Source of the DNA: Lethocerus indicus
Lineage: Eukaryota > Arthropoda > Insecta > Hemiptera > Belostomatidae
DNA: 64,000 nucleotides
Reading direction: 5' to 3'
NCBI GenBank assembly: GCA_019843655.1
Contig: JACDQD010000011.1
Coordinates: forward strand, 17,092,604-17,156,603
Shown here: positions 49,214-60,631 of the stretch, piece after piece
How positions within the stretch are numbered: the stretch's first letter is position 1
How the letters are laid out: each line of letters opens with the position of its first letter
Program-made: the position numbers and the translations under genes
The notes under the pieces: generated by a model
Database searches by the model: none
What the model saw: only the letters and a program-made list of their open reading frames with translations
What the model was told of the DNA's origin: nothing

Positions 49214-50805
49214 ACTATATATTACGTTTTCAGTCCCATTTTCCACCTCTACTAGTATATTTGATCTTAAACCCGATAGTAGGTTTATCGATTAACTAGT
49301 ACGTGTCATTTTATTTTGAGCCTACAGAAAAGAGTTGATGAAGTTGGTTTCGATTGATCGGCTACAGAAGTTGGCTGCTGTAATCTCGAAATAGTTGCGG
49401 TCTTAAGCGGACTGCTTCCCGTCCTAATGTGCGGTTAAGGACGCCGAAACCGAACAAAAATGGCGTTCCTATAAAAATGAGGTTAGATTCTGGGAAAAGA
49501 TAATAATTAAAGGGAACATTCCGCGTCAACAGAAATTGTGGTCCGGCGTTTCTTAGTAACAAGTGGAATATATTTGTCTTTTGAAAACTATTTTAACGGT
49601 ATGGCCGTGATTTAAACCAGAATTTTAAAATTTCAACTAGGTGAAGGTTTTCGACCCGTTTTGACTTTAATTAATATAGGACTTGCTCATTTCAGCTTTA
49701 CGACCTGCAAAAATAAATTTATTCGTGGAATCTATAATTCGTAATTTTTTTTACCACGGTGTTAATTTTAGAATAGATTCGTGTGATGTGTGTTTGGTGG
49801 GTTATGCTTAAACGAATCGAGCTTCAAATATCGGTTAACCTGCTGATTATCCATGTTAACCGTAATCCTCTTGTCAAACCGTTTCGAGAGAATTTCCAAT
49901 AATTTACTGGGGGGTTAATTTTGGAACGAAATTGGATACATCCCCCTTCCCTCCCTCCTTTCTCTCTCTCTCTCTCTCTCTCATTCCCGATCTGGACTAC
50001 ATCCCACACGCTAATCAAGCAGCGGAAACTATGGCAAACTCGAAGATCGATTCAAATATTATATTTCATGCATCAATGCATGCTGTGTATAATTCGCCGC
50101 CTGTATTTCGAGCGCAAACGTGAATTGATCACGAGAACAGCTCAAATTGGGAGAGTTAATATTAGAACGTAATTGCATCCTCCCCGTTCACTTCCTCATC
50201 ATTAGTGACCCGAGGAGTTACCTTCCGACGTTTTCTCGGAGATATATCATTACCGACTGCCCAACTTGCGATCGAATTAATCGAACAAATATTGGAAAAA
50301 AATCCAAATAAATGATGATGCCCAGACTTATGATTTAGATCGGACTTGTTTGGCTGTCCGCCCTCCTTCTCGACGATACGTTTTTTTCACCCTGCGCCCC
50401 CTGAAGAACTCTATTACTTTATCAACTAATATTGGCATATTCTATTATTTATAAAACAGTTCGGAATTGAAATTTTAAATATATTTATTCCACTGGAAAT
50501 AACTGATTCGAACAGTCAACAAAAGGATCTCATAGTATCTAATGGTACTTTTATTAGTACCGTTTATATTAAACGGCCATTCTAGCGTTCATGGATATTG
50601 GATTTTAGCCCACAGCGTTCTGTCTCAGTGTGCTTCGCGACGATATGACGTCTCGCCATCGTCGGTAACGTTGCGCCAGTGATGTACGCGTTCGAAAAAA
50701 AAATGAGGCAATTTGATCGTTATCCGATTTTAATTATACAGTAATTTATGTTACAATGTTCAATACCGGAGTTGCTACAGGTTGTTTTTTATTTTTTTGT
50801 TTCAG

Positions 50806-50887
50806 GTGAGTTGTCAAAGCGTATTCTTATGTCCAGAGTAAAGTCAGTACAGCTTTATGATGAGTTGGACAGTTACTCAGCTTTAAG
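50806..50887 (+). CDS. Unassigned exon-like stretch
   Basis: A strong polypyrimidine tract with TTTTTTTGTTTCAG ends at 50805, and AAG|GTAGGA gives a donor after 50887, framing 82 nt. One frame is open throughout: ELSKRILMSRVKSVQLYDEL then DSYSALR (incoming phase 1, outgoing phase 2). I do not recognise the peptide. If it were spliced directly after the FAM102-like exon 1 (phase 2), translation would meet TGA at the first full codon, so it cannot be a plain FAM102 coding exon 2. It could be an exon of another gene, an alternative or poison exon, a non-coding RNA exon, or chance. Confidence 0.3.
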
Positions 50888-53800
50888 GTAGGATTATTTA
50901 CGCTAAGAATTTTGTGCATGTAAATTAATGTATATTATTTCATTTGCCCCAGTGGATATCGAATGCAATGAAGAATATTTTGTTCGTTACCCAATCTATT
51001 GCTGAACGTTCGTCTGAAAGTTAAATTAATTTGTGCCCAAGAACGAGATTAGACGACCAGTTTATGACTTGACGCTATCTTACTTTTTATCACCGAGACG
51101 CTTGTACTGTTTTTATGTAACTCGATGGATGTTTTTCGGTTGTGTAACAGCAATCGAAGAATGTGCATTTCGACACTGTTAGAGCGTGTATCAAAACCAA
51201 TTTAAATCGTAGGCCTATTAAATTGTTTTCGCCTTCAATTTAATGGTTCGCCCGTTTGAACAACTGGTCCGTATTCGTTGTTCTCCGTTTTGATAGTTGT
51301 ACGTATTGTTGTACAAAATGCAATTTTCAACTACACGAATTCTCGTAAACTCCAGTACGCTCGTTTGAATACAATTCGGTAGTGTGTTCATTATCGATTT
51401 CATACTGTAAAGTACACAAGTGGCGAAATAACGCACAGTACATTATAATTAAAGTAAATAATGGGAATTCTAAAATCTGAAAGTCGATGTGGCCGACCAA
51501 ATTGCTAACCGAAATTTCAAATTAAACAAAATGAGCTCGGAAACTTGTGTTTAATTAGAATTTCTATTTTGTAGACATTTGTTTGGTTAGATCTAGAAAA
51601 GGTTGGCGTTGTTACCACAGTTGACCTTATTCGGGTTTTATTAAGGTAAATCCGTACTTGGTTGGCCAGGTTATGGCCGGGTTTAGATTCGGCCAAATCA
51701 TAAAACACTAATATACGATTGTAGACAAAAAAAAGGAGAAAATTGGGAAATTGCACAATATGAAATTGAAATTATATCTTTCACACTTGTTGAAGAATCT
51801 TTTATCGTTTAAAAAAAAATCGAATTAGAGAGAAAAACAGTTGGGAATGTTTCCTAAAAGGAGAAACTTAATATTGTTTGAATTGTGGCGAGCCCATCTC
51901 CTAAGTTTCTCCTCCTAATTCCTTCTCCAGACAGTAGAACGGGCCTCAGCTTTCCCAATTCTAAATGCAATTATGCGCCTGTATACTTACTTTAAATTAA
52001 ATTCAACGAAACTCTATGCATCTAATCAGTGAGTTCGCAAGTTGTCTAGCAAAGTGTCCGGATGATCCGAACTTACGCTGTTCAGAATTAGTTCTGATGA
52101 TCGGAACTGGTTCTACTGTACCAGGGTAAAAGGCGTAAGGCGTAGGGAACAATAAAATAATAACGCAATAATTAATTAATTTAATGTCTATAGACGTTGG
52201 CCAACGCTTTACTCGGCTCCTGTTCACGGTCTGATAACGTTTGAGCGGCGTTACGACAATTGAAAGTAGGCCTCGAGTCGTTCGGTTTGCCGACCCCGGT
52301 GTGTTATATCGTGTACCGCCTATCTCTCCTCCTGTACCTGGTACCGTTTTAAAATTATCCCGCGTCCAATTGCACTCCTCATTACTACAATAACGAGCCG
52401 AAAAAGTTCAATTTGGAATATCATCGGCTCTATGAGATAATTCATACAGGGCATAATTCGAAATAATTCATCACTGTTGCGAACTTCTGTCGTCTTATTT
52501 ACCTTAGGCTAGGCCGGTTTTTTTAAACTATCCTAGAAGAGAGAGAGAGAGAAAAAACGGTAAGAATAGGAAATTAGTAAATTTGTAGGCTTCGTGAAAC
52601 TTAACAAATGTTTTAAACCCTTTAAATGCTTGTGTAATGGCGGCCGATGCGCCGAACGAATCGCATTACACGGAATTTATATTCGGCCCGTGGCTATACT
52701 TATCATATTATTTATTATCTTCGGTTTGAAGGCAAATTTGGCGACTTTTCGCCAGATAATCCGATCAGGAATTGGCCTTTAATTGTTTCACCGCTCTATG
52801 ATTAATCTTATAACTCTTATCAACAATTATTACAGTTGTACATAATTTTAAAATTTGGCCAATTTTCTGCAACCGCGATAAATGTAACGGGATAAACGTT
52901 AATTAGAATTAAAAGTATATAATGGAAATGTATTTGTAAAAAGATCTATCGATAATAATAGTGACAGTAAACGAATGTGATGTTATATCGTGGTGGCTCT
53001 CTCTCTCCCTAATGGCAATTTCGAGTCGTTTCGAATCGATATTGTAAATATCGTTGTCTGAGCGTCATAATACTCTCTTTTTTTTCATTGTTGGATCATT
53101 TATAATTTATAGCTGTGAACCCATTAAAATTGTAATTGGCCGTATCTGGATTTGGACGCAGATTGGGAACCCCCCCCCCGCATCCGCCCCCGCTCCTATC
53201 CCCTTTTGGTCTGAGCTTATAATAACAAGGGAAGCTTATCCCCGGGCGGTCATTACCTTCCCGGTTTCCTTCCAGTCGCGATTCCAGCCTCTGATAAGTC
53301 ACGATTTCATTCCTGCGTTTTCGCGTTAATATCCCACCCCTCGACAAAAAAAACCCTACCAATCCGCTTCGATTGTTGCAGTACAGCAGGGTGGAAAAAT
53401 TTACCTCGGGCTGGATTAAAGCTGTCGACATGCAAAAGCGTTTTTGTTTTTTTTTTATCCTACGCGATATTTATTGATTGCGTATGAGGCGGCGAGTATA
53501 CTCGCCTCAAAATACTGTACTCAAATTCATCGTCATATTGAACTGCCTGACATAATGTTGTCTGCATATTATTTGTCCTTAAAATTAAATATTAGCACTC
53601 TGAACGACTCGAGGGGAGGAAGAAACCTCTCATAAAACGGCATGTTCATACATAAAACGCTCCGAAGTCATCGAATTGTTCTTCTTGCCTTCCTCCCGTC
53701 ATCATCGCCCTAGCAACTTGAAGCTCGAAGCGGTCGTGGTGGTGGTTAGAGAGCCGACACGGCACATCGTAAACTCTAATGCGACCCCTAGAATTCAGTA

Positions 53801-54599
53801 CTTTGTTCCCGTACAATAAGGGTTAAATGAGGAGGGACGCGCGGTTTTGTAATGCTAGGAATAATTTAACTGGAAAGCGTCGATTGCTCTATCCTATACA
53901 AATGCTCAGACATTAAAACCTTATGGCAACTACTGTAAAGATTATTCGGATTCAAATACTGGATATAATGTTATTTTAAAATTTTGTTCTAATTTCTGTA
54001 ATAAAAAGTATGTCAGAAACACATTAACATTTTACATGTTTTACACTCGGAAACGTAATTGTGAGGGAATAAGAATAATATCGGATGCAATTTTGCAATT
54101 GAAATGACGTGCAATTCTGAACGTATTGGTTGATGAAAATAGCCCGTTGGAACGCCCGACCCGTCATGAGCCTTTAACTCGCTAATTGGCCCGGATGATC
54201 GGTTTTCGCGATAATCGGATTAATCTCGTTCAGTTTCCGGCTCGACTTTTCAAGGTCAATTATCACTTGATCCACCGTTCCCCTCTCATTCCCCTCCCCT
54301 TTATATCGGCCCTATACTCCTCCCTTCCGCACTTACCCTTATCGGCTATCAAGTTTTCGCTTGGCTCTTGAAAATGTTCTTTCCTTTTTTATTTTTAACG
54401 CCCCCCAGAATGTTGAAGTGATCCGACCTGGTTGGGAAACAGTGGGGGTTGTTTGTTTGCGTCTATCCATTTTTAACAATCGTCGCTGCGAATACAATGC
54501 TAGGGGAAAATCCAAGGTTCCACGTACCGTTTGGGTTATCTTTCTAGGACAGTTTACCGTGTGCCGTAAACTGTATTCTTGAGTAATCAATTCAAATAT

Positions 54600-54670
54600 G
54601 CGATTGGAATTAGGTTGTGCCCCCCACCGGGATTCGAACAATTCGCTGTTATAACAATTAAACTATGCTG
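54600..54670 (-). mobile_element. tRNA-like SINE head
   Basis: On the minus strand ATAGTTTAATTGTTATAACA (A-box-like, 54647-54666) is followed 10 nt later by GTTCGAATCCCGGTGGG (B box, 54629-54639) and GCACAACCTAATTCC. Both boxes resemble a tRNA D-arm and T-arm, but the sequence between them is too short for a tRNA, so it is a degenerate SINE or tRNA fossil. Confidence 0.5.
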
Positions 54671-57600
54671 TCATAGATTCGGCAATACACATCGACACAT
54701 ATTGAATATAATCCCATGTTTGGCAAAACCATGAGGAAACATAATAAGTAACTAATTCCAACTATGTATCTGGTATAGTGGCGTACTATAGCACGGTACT
54801 TCAATGCCAAATAAGAGAGCAAAAGAGTATAGCAACTCTTGGTGCGTAATTCGCACATTATAACTCGTGGGGGGAAAAAAAGTTGCCATAGATAGTTACA
54901 CACAGAGACCATTTTCGAGACTGTAAATTATCGTGTTGCGTTGAGGCTTAGTAATTGTCGGGTGGGCCATAAAATACGGTGACGTGAGCAGTCATAAAAT
55001 GCAGTTTAATCTCTCTTTCGTTTGCGTGCGATGTAAGTTCCAGTCGACCGGCCTTGGGTTAGCGCATAACTAGGTGTTACAATTTGTTGGTTTCCATTTT
55101 ATACTATTATTGTTTAGTCACCGATGATGAACTAACATGAACTTTTCCCTGTCGTGCATAGAACTCGACTTCGTTAGAAAGTCTCTTGACACATTGTATC
55201 TGAACGGTGTGAGCGGATAAAATAAACTCCAGAACTTGGTCTTAAACGATTGCTAAAAGTCCTTGAATTAATTTTAACACACAATGTAAAAAAAAAGTTG
55301 GTAATAGCACTGTCGAATATAAAACGAGGCGATTTGCTGAAGGCCACCGAGTGCCTACTTGAAACGTGCAGTTTGCGCCAGACTTTATTAGTTCGCTGCT
55401 ACAAATTAAAAGAATCCAGTTGTAACAATGGATTAAAAATGATACCGGGGGAAAAATGCAAGAACGTGTATGCGTCAGAGTTAATTGTACGCCCGTTAAT
55501 ATGTGAATATAAAAAATATAATAATGGCAGTGACTGCTTCGCGCTTTCAGTCATCATTCTCGTGTAACTAATTGCTTGTCTTAGAGCTTGACAGGATTTT
55601 GAGACTTTTTCCCATCACTCATCGTTTCAATTGCTACTATATCTCCCAACTGTAATGGATTTAGCTCTTTTACAATACGGGTTTCGAAGTTTCAGTATTG
55701 CCACGAGAGTTCAAAATTCTAATTAGTGTTTGGCTGTTAAATAATATGTATTTATGGACATCCGTGTTTGGATCTAATTCTAGCGTGTCTAGAACGGAAA
55801 TTATATTTTTATTATTGCATATTTTTTGGTCAGCGTAAGTTGAATATTTTGCTCTCGATGCAGCCTAGAGGTTGGTACTTAAAAGTGAATTACTGAACTG
55901 AATAATTCTTTCGCCCTAATTCTCGCCCAGCAAGGTGTGGGGCGTCGTCGAAGCTCGCTGGGGAAATCCTCCCTACAGGGGATGAATTACATTGCTCTTA
56001 AATGTTGTCGATCTTTCTATAATTGTCTTGCGCCGTTTTTAAAACGGGTTCACGGCTATCGAGCGGGCGGCGAAGAGTTGAAGAAAAAAAATTACACGGA
56101 AAAAGCGGGCATATTTAAAGTGCGGGTCTGTGTCGGTGGTGGGGGCGGGGGAGGGGGGGTTTAAGTTGGCGTGCAGTACAGAACTAAGTTGTGTGCCGGC
56201 CAACGGTGGTGCATTGTCGATCGATGATATCAGATTAAGCGGTTGCCGGGGCTCAGCGACCACATCGTGTTTGGAATTCCCGACGCCGGGCCCGTTTCGT
56301 TCCCCGCTTTAATTTTTACGCTTTCGAACTCCCGACACGGCCCCGAAACACTGTGGGGCTCCAAAAAAAAAAACAAACCGTACACTTCAACTTCGGTCAT
56401 GTATACTTTATTAAATATCCTAATTGAACTTCGGCGATAATCTGTCCTATCAGCAGTGGCGCGACAGCCAAAGCAGTCGGGAGAATTAAACAAAGTGGCG
56501 TATGCGCGCTCAACTTTCGACCCGTTTTGAAGAGAATGCCAAAGTGGGACCTGACGCAAAGACCTGGGGAATATCACTGTCCGCGACAGTAATGGCGACC
56601 ACTTTGAGCGCCTAATGTGATTGCAGAAGTCAAACACTGTTTACAGGGCTGCCCTTTGATGTCTGCGATGTTTGTACTCAGCGGATACTTTTCCCTGTTG
56701 AAGTGTTGTTTTTTGTGTCTGTTGTGCGTTCACAAACGATTACACGCCCCACCTATTATACTGAACCCAACCCCCAACACGGCGGCTGAAGCGTTAACAG
56801 TACACACCTTGGGAATACAGCGTTTCTTCTAAGTAACTCTCGCTAGGAATTAATAGATGTGGGGTCACGTGATACGGACATGGCGGGAGTGGCCGTAGGT
56901 GAAAGCCTAGGCCTTGAAAAAAAAAAACTAATTTCACCCATTGCTACTGCTAACGACCGGGACCGACACATTAAGGAAGTAATTACTGTTTATTAAAAAA
57001 TTTTTGTTTTATAGTATACGGAACAGAGATTCACAGCAGTAGGTTTTCCCTAAAATAGAGACGGGTCGGACCCCATGTTTCTGAAGATTGGGAAACTTTG
57101 CTTCTGGGATTCGATTCCAAAAGTCAGCGACGAGTTTTCTTTTTTTTTTGGTAGGGGAAAATTAAGTTTAAGAAAAATGGCCGCTAAATCCAATATTGTC
57201 TCGCGCAGAGTAGCTTCGGGAGGCGAACTTTGCCCTATTCAATAACGCCCATTTTTTTTCTCCAGGAAACTTAATTAATATGTTTATTTTTTATGTGACT
57301 CTGCACGCTAATGTCCAAAATTTATCGCGTTTCGTATTGAACGGGGACGAGTGGAGGTTGGCACCCTTGGCCCAGAGGGGATGGACTATTTGCACGCCCT
57401 ATCTACTTAATTTATTGGGAGAAATGCGAACGTTTAAATCATATTTTTGCCGCAAGATTTAAGCTACGAATATCTAGTTGTGTACACATTAAAATAGGTC
57501 TAAGGTGGCCTATATTTTGTAACAGTTTTTAATTTGTAATCGTTTTCTGTTCGGTTAACAAATAACAATACTTAGTTTACTGCGATTGTGTACGCCGCTG

Positions 57601-57839
57601 AAATCGTACTTTTCAGAAAGAGAGACGAATAGATGAATTCCTAAATATCGACTTCATTTTCAGCGCTTCTTAGCCGAATTCCTCGTGTCTGGGTGGGCGA
57701 GCTCCCCCTCTATAAATAGTCGGGTTTATAACTCGAGTCAGTCCCTCTCTTCCGTGGCGTATAAATTACACTGCCCAGTTCCATTTTGTCGGTTGCAGTA
57801 CGAACATTCTGTATTTTTAACATTTCCAAGTACTCTTAA

Positions 57840-58232
57840 CCCTTTCGCCACGGCGGTCCACGCCGCGGAGTGGCTTGCGTGGAAGTGCGAACATTAAGCG
57901 CGCACAGTCTTTAACATTATAATTTTACTTTGTAATTTAAAACGATTATACCACAATTTACAATATTTATATAAATTTAATGCAGTTTTATAACGTATAG
58001 GTTTCGTTCCTATCTTCTGACGCATTCAAATTACGAGTAACTATTATTATACATTCGAGTGCCAGAGGTCAATGACAAAGCACTGTCGAAAGAAATAAAC
58101 ATTGCGAACTGAAAAAAATCGAGTTGACAGCGTCTGCCTTGATTTTTGGCTCCTTTTATGTAAGAGATGCGGCGTTCGTTTATAAGCGGCTTTTCTGGCG
58201 GGTGACTATAGTCACCCGTAGTAGCGAAAGGG
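57840..58232. mobile_element. piggyBac-like MITE, 393 bp, TTAA-flanked
   Basis: TTAA at 57836-57839 and 58233-58236 flanks terminal inverted repeats: left CCCTTTCGCCACGGC, right (reverse complement) CCCTTTCGCTACTAC, identical for the first nine bases. Subterminal palindromes lie at both ends: GGGTGACTATAGTCACCC at 58200-58217 and GGCGGTCCACGCCG near 57855. TTAA plus CCCTTT ends with subterminal hairpins is the layout of piggyBac-related non-autonomous elements. There is no transposase ORF. Confidence 0.8.
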
Positions 58233-60363
58233 TTAAGAATTTCCCCTTGAAGCGTAGCCGCACTGGAATTCCGGGAGGCACTGTATCGAAACCTAGACGT
58301 ATTGTTTTATATTTACTATAAAAATATGCCAAACCGCCGGGTACTTGTTTTAGCCCATTCACTAGGTGTTGGGGTAAACGATCTCTTTCGAGATTTGTTT
58401 CGAAATTTCTCTCTAAATCCGTAATCTACAGGTTTAACTTCATAGATCCTTTATTTTTCGTAAGCCCTAGCCACCTTGTCCAGTGTGTATTGGATAAGGC
58501 AGCACAGAATTAACTTTTCCCCCTACTAGGCTCTTGGTGGTAGATAACACTAACGCTTCCTACACGTGGCGCGTCAGTGATAGGAATGGGGTACTTTGCT
58601 TGGGAGACGAGGCAACAGTATCTTTAACGAATTTAAGTTAAAATTGTATTGAATGACTTCTTTCAATTGTGAAAAACTTGTCGAAAAGAGCGAAAAAATA
58701 TGTGACAAAATATATAGGTATTGACATAATGGTATGTATTTGTCGGAAATGATTTCCGAATAAAATAATAGCTCTCCAATTTATACACAATTATATACCG
58801 TCGAGTTTTCAGCCGCCTGGCAGTTTGAGAGCAAAACTTTCACTGCACTATATATTACAAAAATTTAATCATTTTCGCCATTTTGCCCAGTTTATCTATT
58901 TAATGCGATAGAACGAAGCTTTCGTCAGTCGTAGCCTCGAAGTCAACTGTGCCTTCGTAATCGCGCAACGACGAATCGTGATGATGGTAGGGGGGGGGTC
59001 CATGACGTAATCGAAAGAAATCTGACATCATTTCTCGCCTACCGTTGACACCGTTGAAGTAGTTTCAGAATTCTAAGGTGTTTAAACCGAAGTTTTTTTC
59101 GGAATTGTTGGACCGATCGTTCGGACGGATTCGCGTTACAAACAACGTTGTTGAGTTATAATTTATTTAATAGGATAATGCGACGGGGGCGAGCCGCTTT
59201 CAGGTTTAAAACTTGTGTGCTACACGTAGCATTAACGTTCCTTTTGTTACGGTTGAGGAGGTCGCGTTTGAGTGTGGGTCGGCACAATTGCGTAAGGCTA
59301 AGGTCGAGGGAGCCTTGAGAGTCTCCTCCTCCTTCTCCTCTTATATTCCCTCTTTTATGACCTCACCCCTGTCTCTTATCTCGTATGTCCCGGCCTGCGT
59401 GTACGAGTGTAGGTCTACAGCTGATAATTCAGAATCTGCGTGGGCGCATCAACGGTACAACGGCTGGCTATTCTGACCGACTTCGAGGCAATTGTAAAAT
59501 GTCAATGTCTATTAATCCACTCTACTGTGCGATGGGAAAAGTTCAGAACTTCGATCAGGACCTAATAGCTTAAGAGGGAGGACGTCGCTTGAAGGGTCGT
59601 TGGTAGAACTCGGATAGAACTAAGCCTGTACGGAAACCTAAGCGAAGTTATATTTGACAATTTTTTGGTCGCAATTGGTGGTCAGGTTTCAACCCCAAGT
59701 TTGACATAATAAATGTGTACGAGATTTTAATTTGATGAACCCTCCAATAAGAGCTGGTTTTGTTTGATCAGGAATAAATTATTGAGAAAATAGTCAATAG
59801 CAATAGCATTATCACCACAATGGTCCAGAATTCTCGTTTTGCCAGAATATTCAGAACTAATACGTTAACGTCAGACGATATTACTTTGAATTTATATCAT
59901 TTGATTATAGTAAACGCCGCCAATAATTAGTATTGAAATAAAATTTCAAATCGCGGAAAGAGAAACGTGGAGCTAATTTCATGCAACCATGCGCAACCGA
60001 CCTGTACGCGTCTCGAAATTAATCGGAACTAAGTGGGCCGAATTGGTCGGTAATTTCGTAACAGTCTGTGGAATTGTGTACACTGTCCGGCTGTCTGAAA
60101 TAACGATTGACAAACAGTTTTGGAGTTGGTAATTTGACTGTGGGGTTGGAGAAAGCTTCGGTGGAGGAGTGTCCCACTCATTTCGAATTTGGTAGCCGAC
60201 CTGGGGTCCGGTCGATGGACGCGAAATCGGACTCTGAGCTTTTGTATTCGTCGAACACTATTTGACGTTATCCAAAGATCATTTACTATTTCAGTTTGTA
60301 TCTATCCATTCATCATTTCTTTCTTGTCTGCCCACATTTATATAGTAATAAAAAAATATTAAT

Positions 60364-60631
60364 TTCATATACCTGTTTTGTGGTCTGCGAGGGGTTGGAA
60401 TACTGTAGGTTCGTGATGTTTCTGTCTCCTCTCGCTGGTTTGGTCTTTTGCTAGACCGGTTTCGGCTGCTCGCCATCTTCAGTAGCGGTGTTAGTCACTG
60501 TTAGCACTTTGGACGTTTTTTGGGCATCCTCACTGCACTGTCACTTTCACATCCTACAGATGGCGAGCAGCCGAAACCGGTCTAGCAAAAGACCAAACCA
60601 GCGAGAGGAGACAGAAACATCACGAACCTAC
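60364..60631. mobile_element. Palindromic hammerhead element, copy 8
   Basis: A 268-bp element flanked by a perfect 14-bp target-site duplication AAAAAAATATTAAT (60350-60363 and 60632-60645). The left arm is the cleanest in the window: ATACCTGTTTTGTGGTCTGC, GAGGGGTTGGAATACTGTAG, GTTCGTGATGTTTCTG and so on. The right arm starts late (CTACAGATGGCGAGCAGCCG) and ends ACATCACGAACCTAC. The central spacer keeps GGGCATCCTCACTGCACTGTC. Confidence 0.9.
60450..60486 (-). ncRNA. Minimal hammerhead ribozyme-like motif (minus strand)
   Basis: Read on the minus strand it is base-for-base the same 37-nt motif as at 3980-4016: GCTA, CTGAAGA, T, GGC-GAGCA-GCC, GAAA, CCGG, TC, TAGC. The opposing right arm has lost stem I and half of the first core box (CTACAGATGG), so only the minus strand could fold. 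Confidence 0.65.

Larger units (their letters stand above)
36960..50805. other. Non-coding stretch with scattered repeats
   Basis: No recognisable coding exon. It contains a CT microsatellite (38047-38124), tRNA-like B boxes (40696-40712 and 44146-44158), a SINE head at 41350-41440, a decayed piece of the palindromic family near 42175-42210, palindromic element copies 6 (43354-43664) and 7 (48783-49213), a short CT tract near 47430-47460, and poly-pyrimidine patches near 45094-45118. The ORFs are short and unlike known proteins. Confidence 0.5.
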
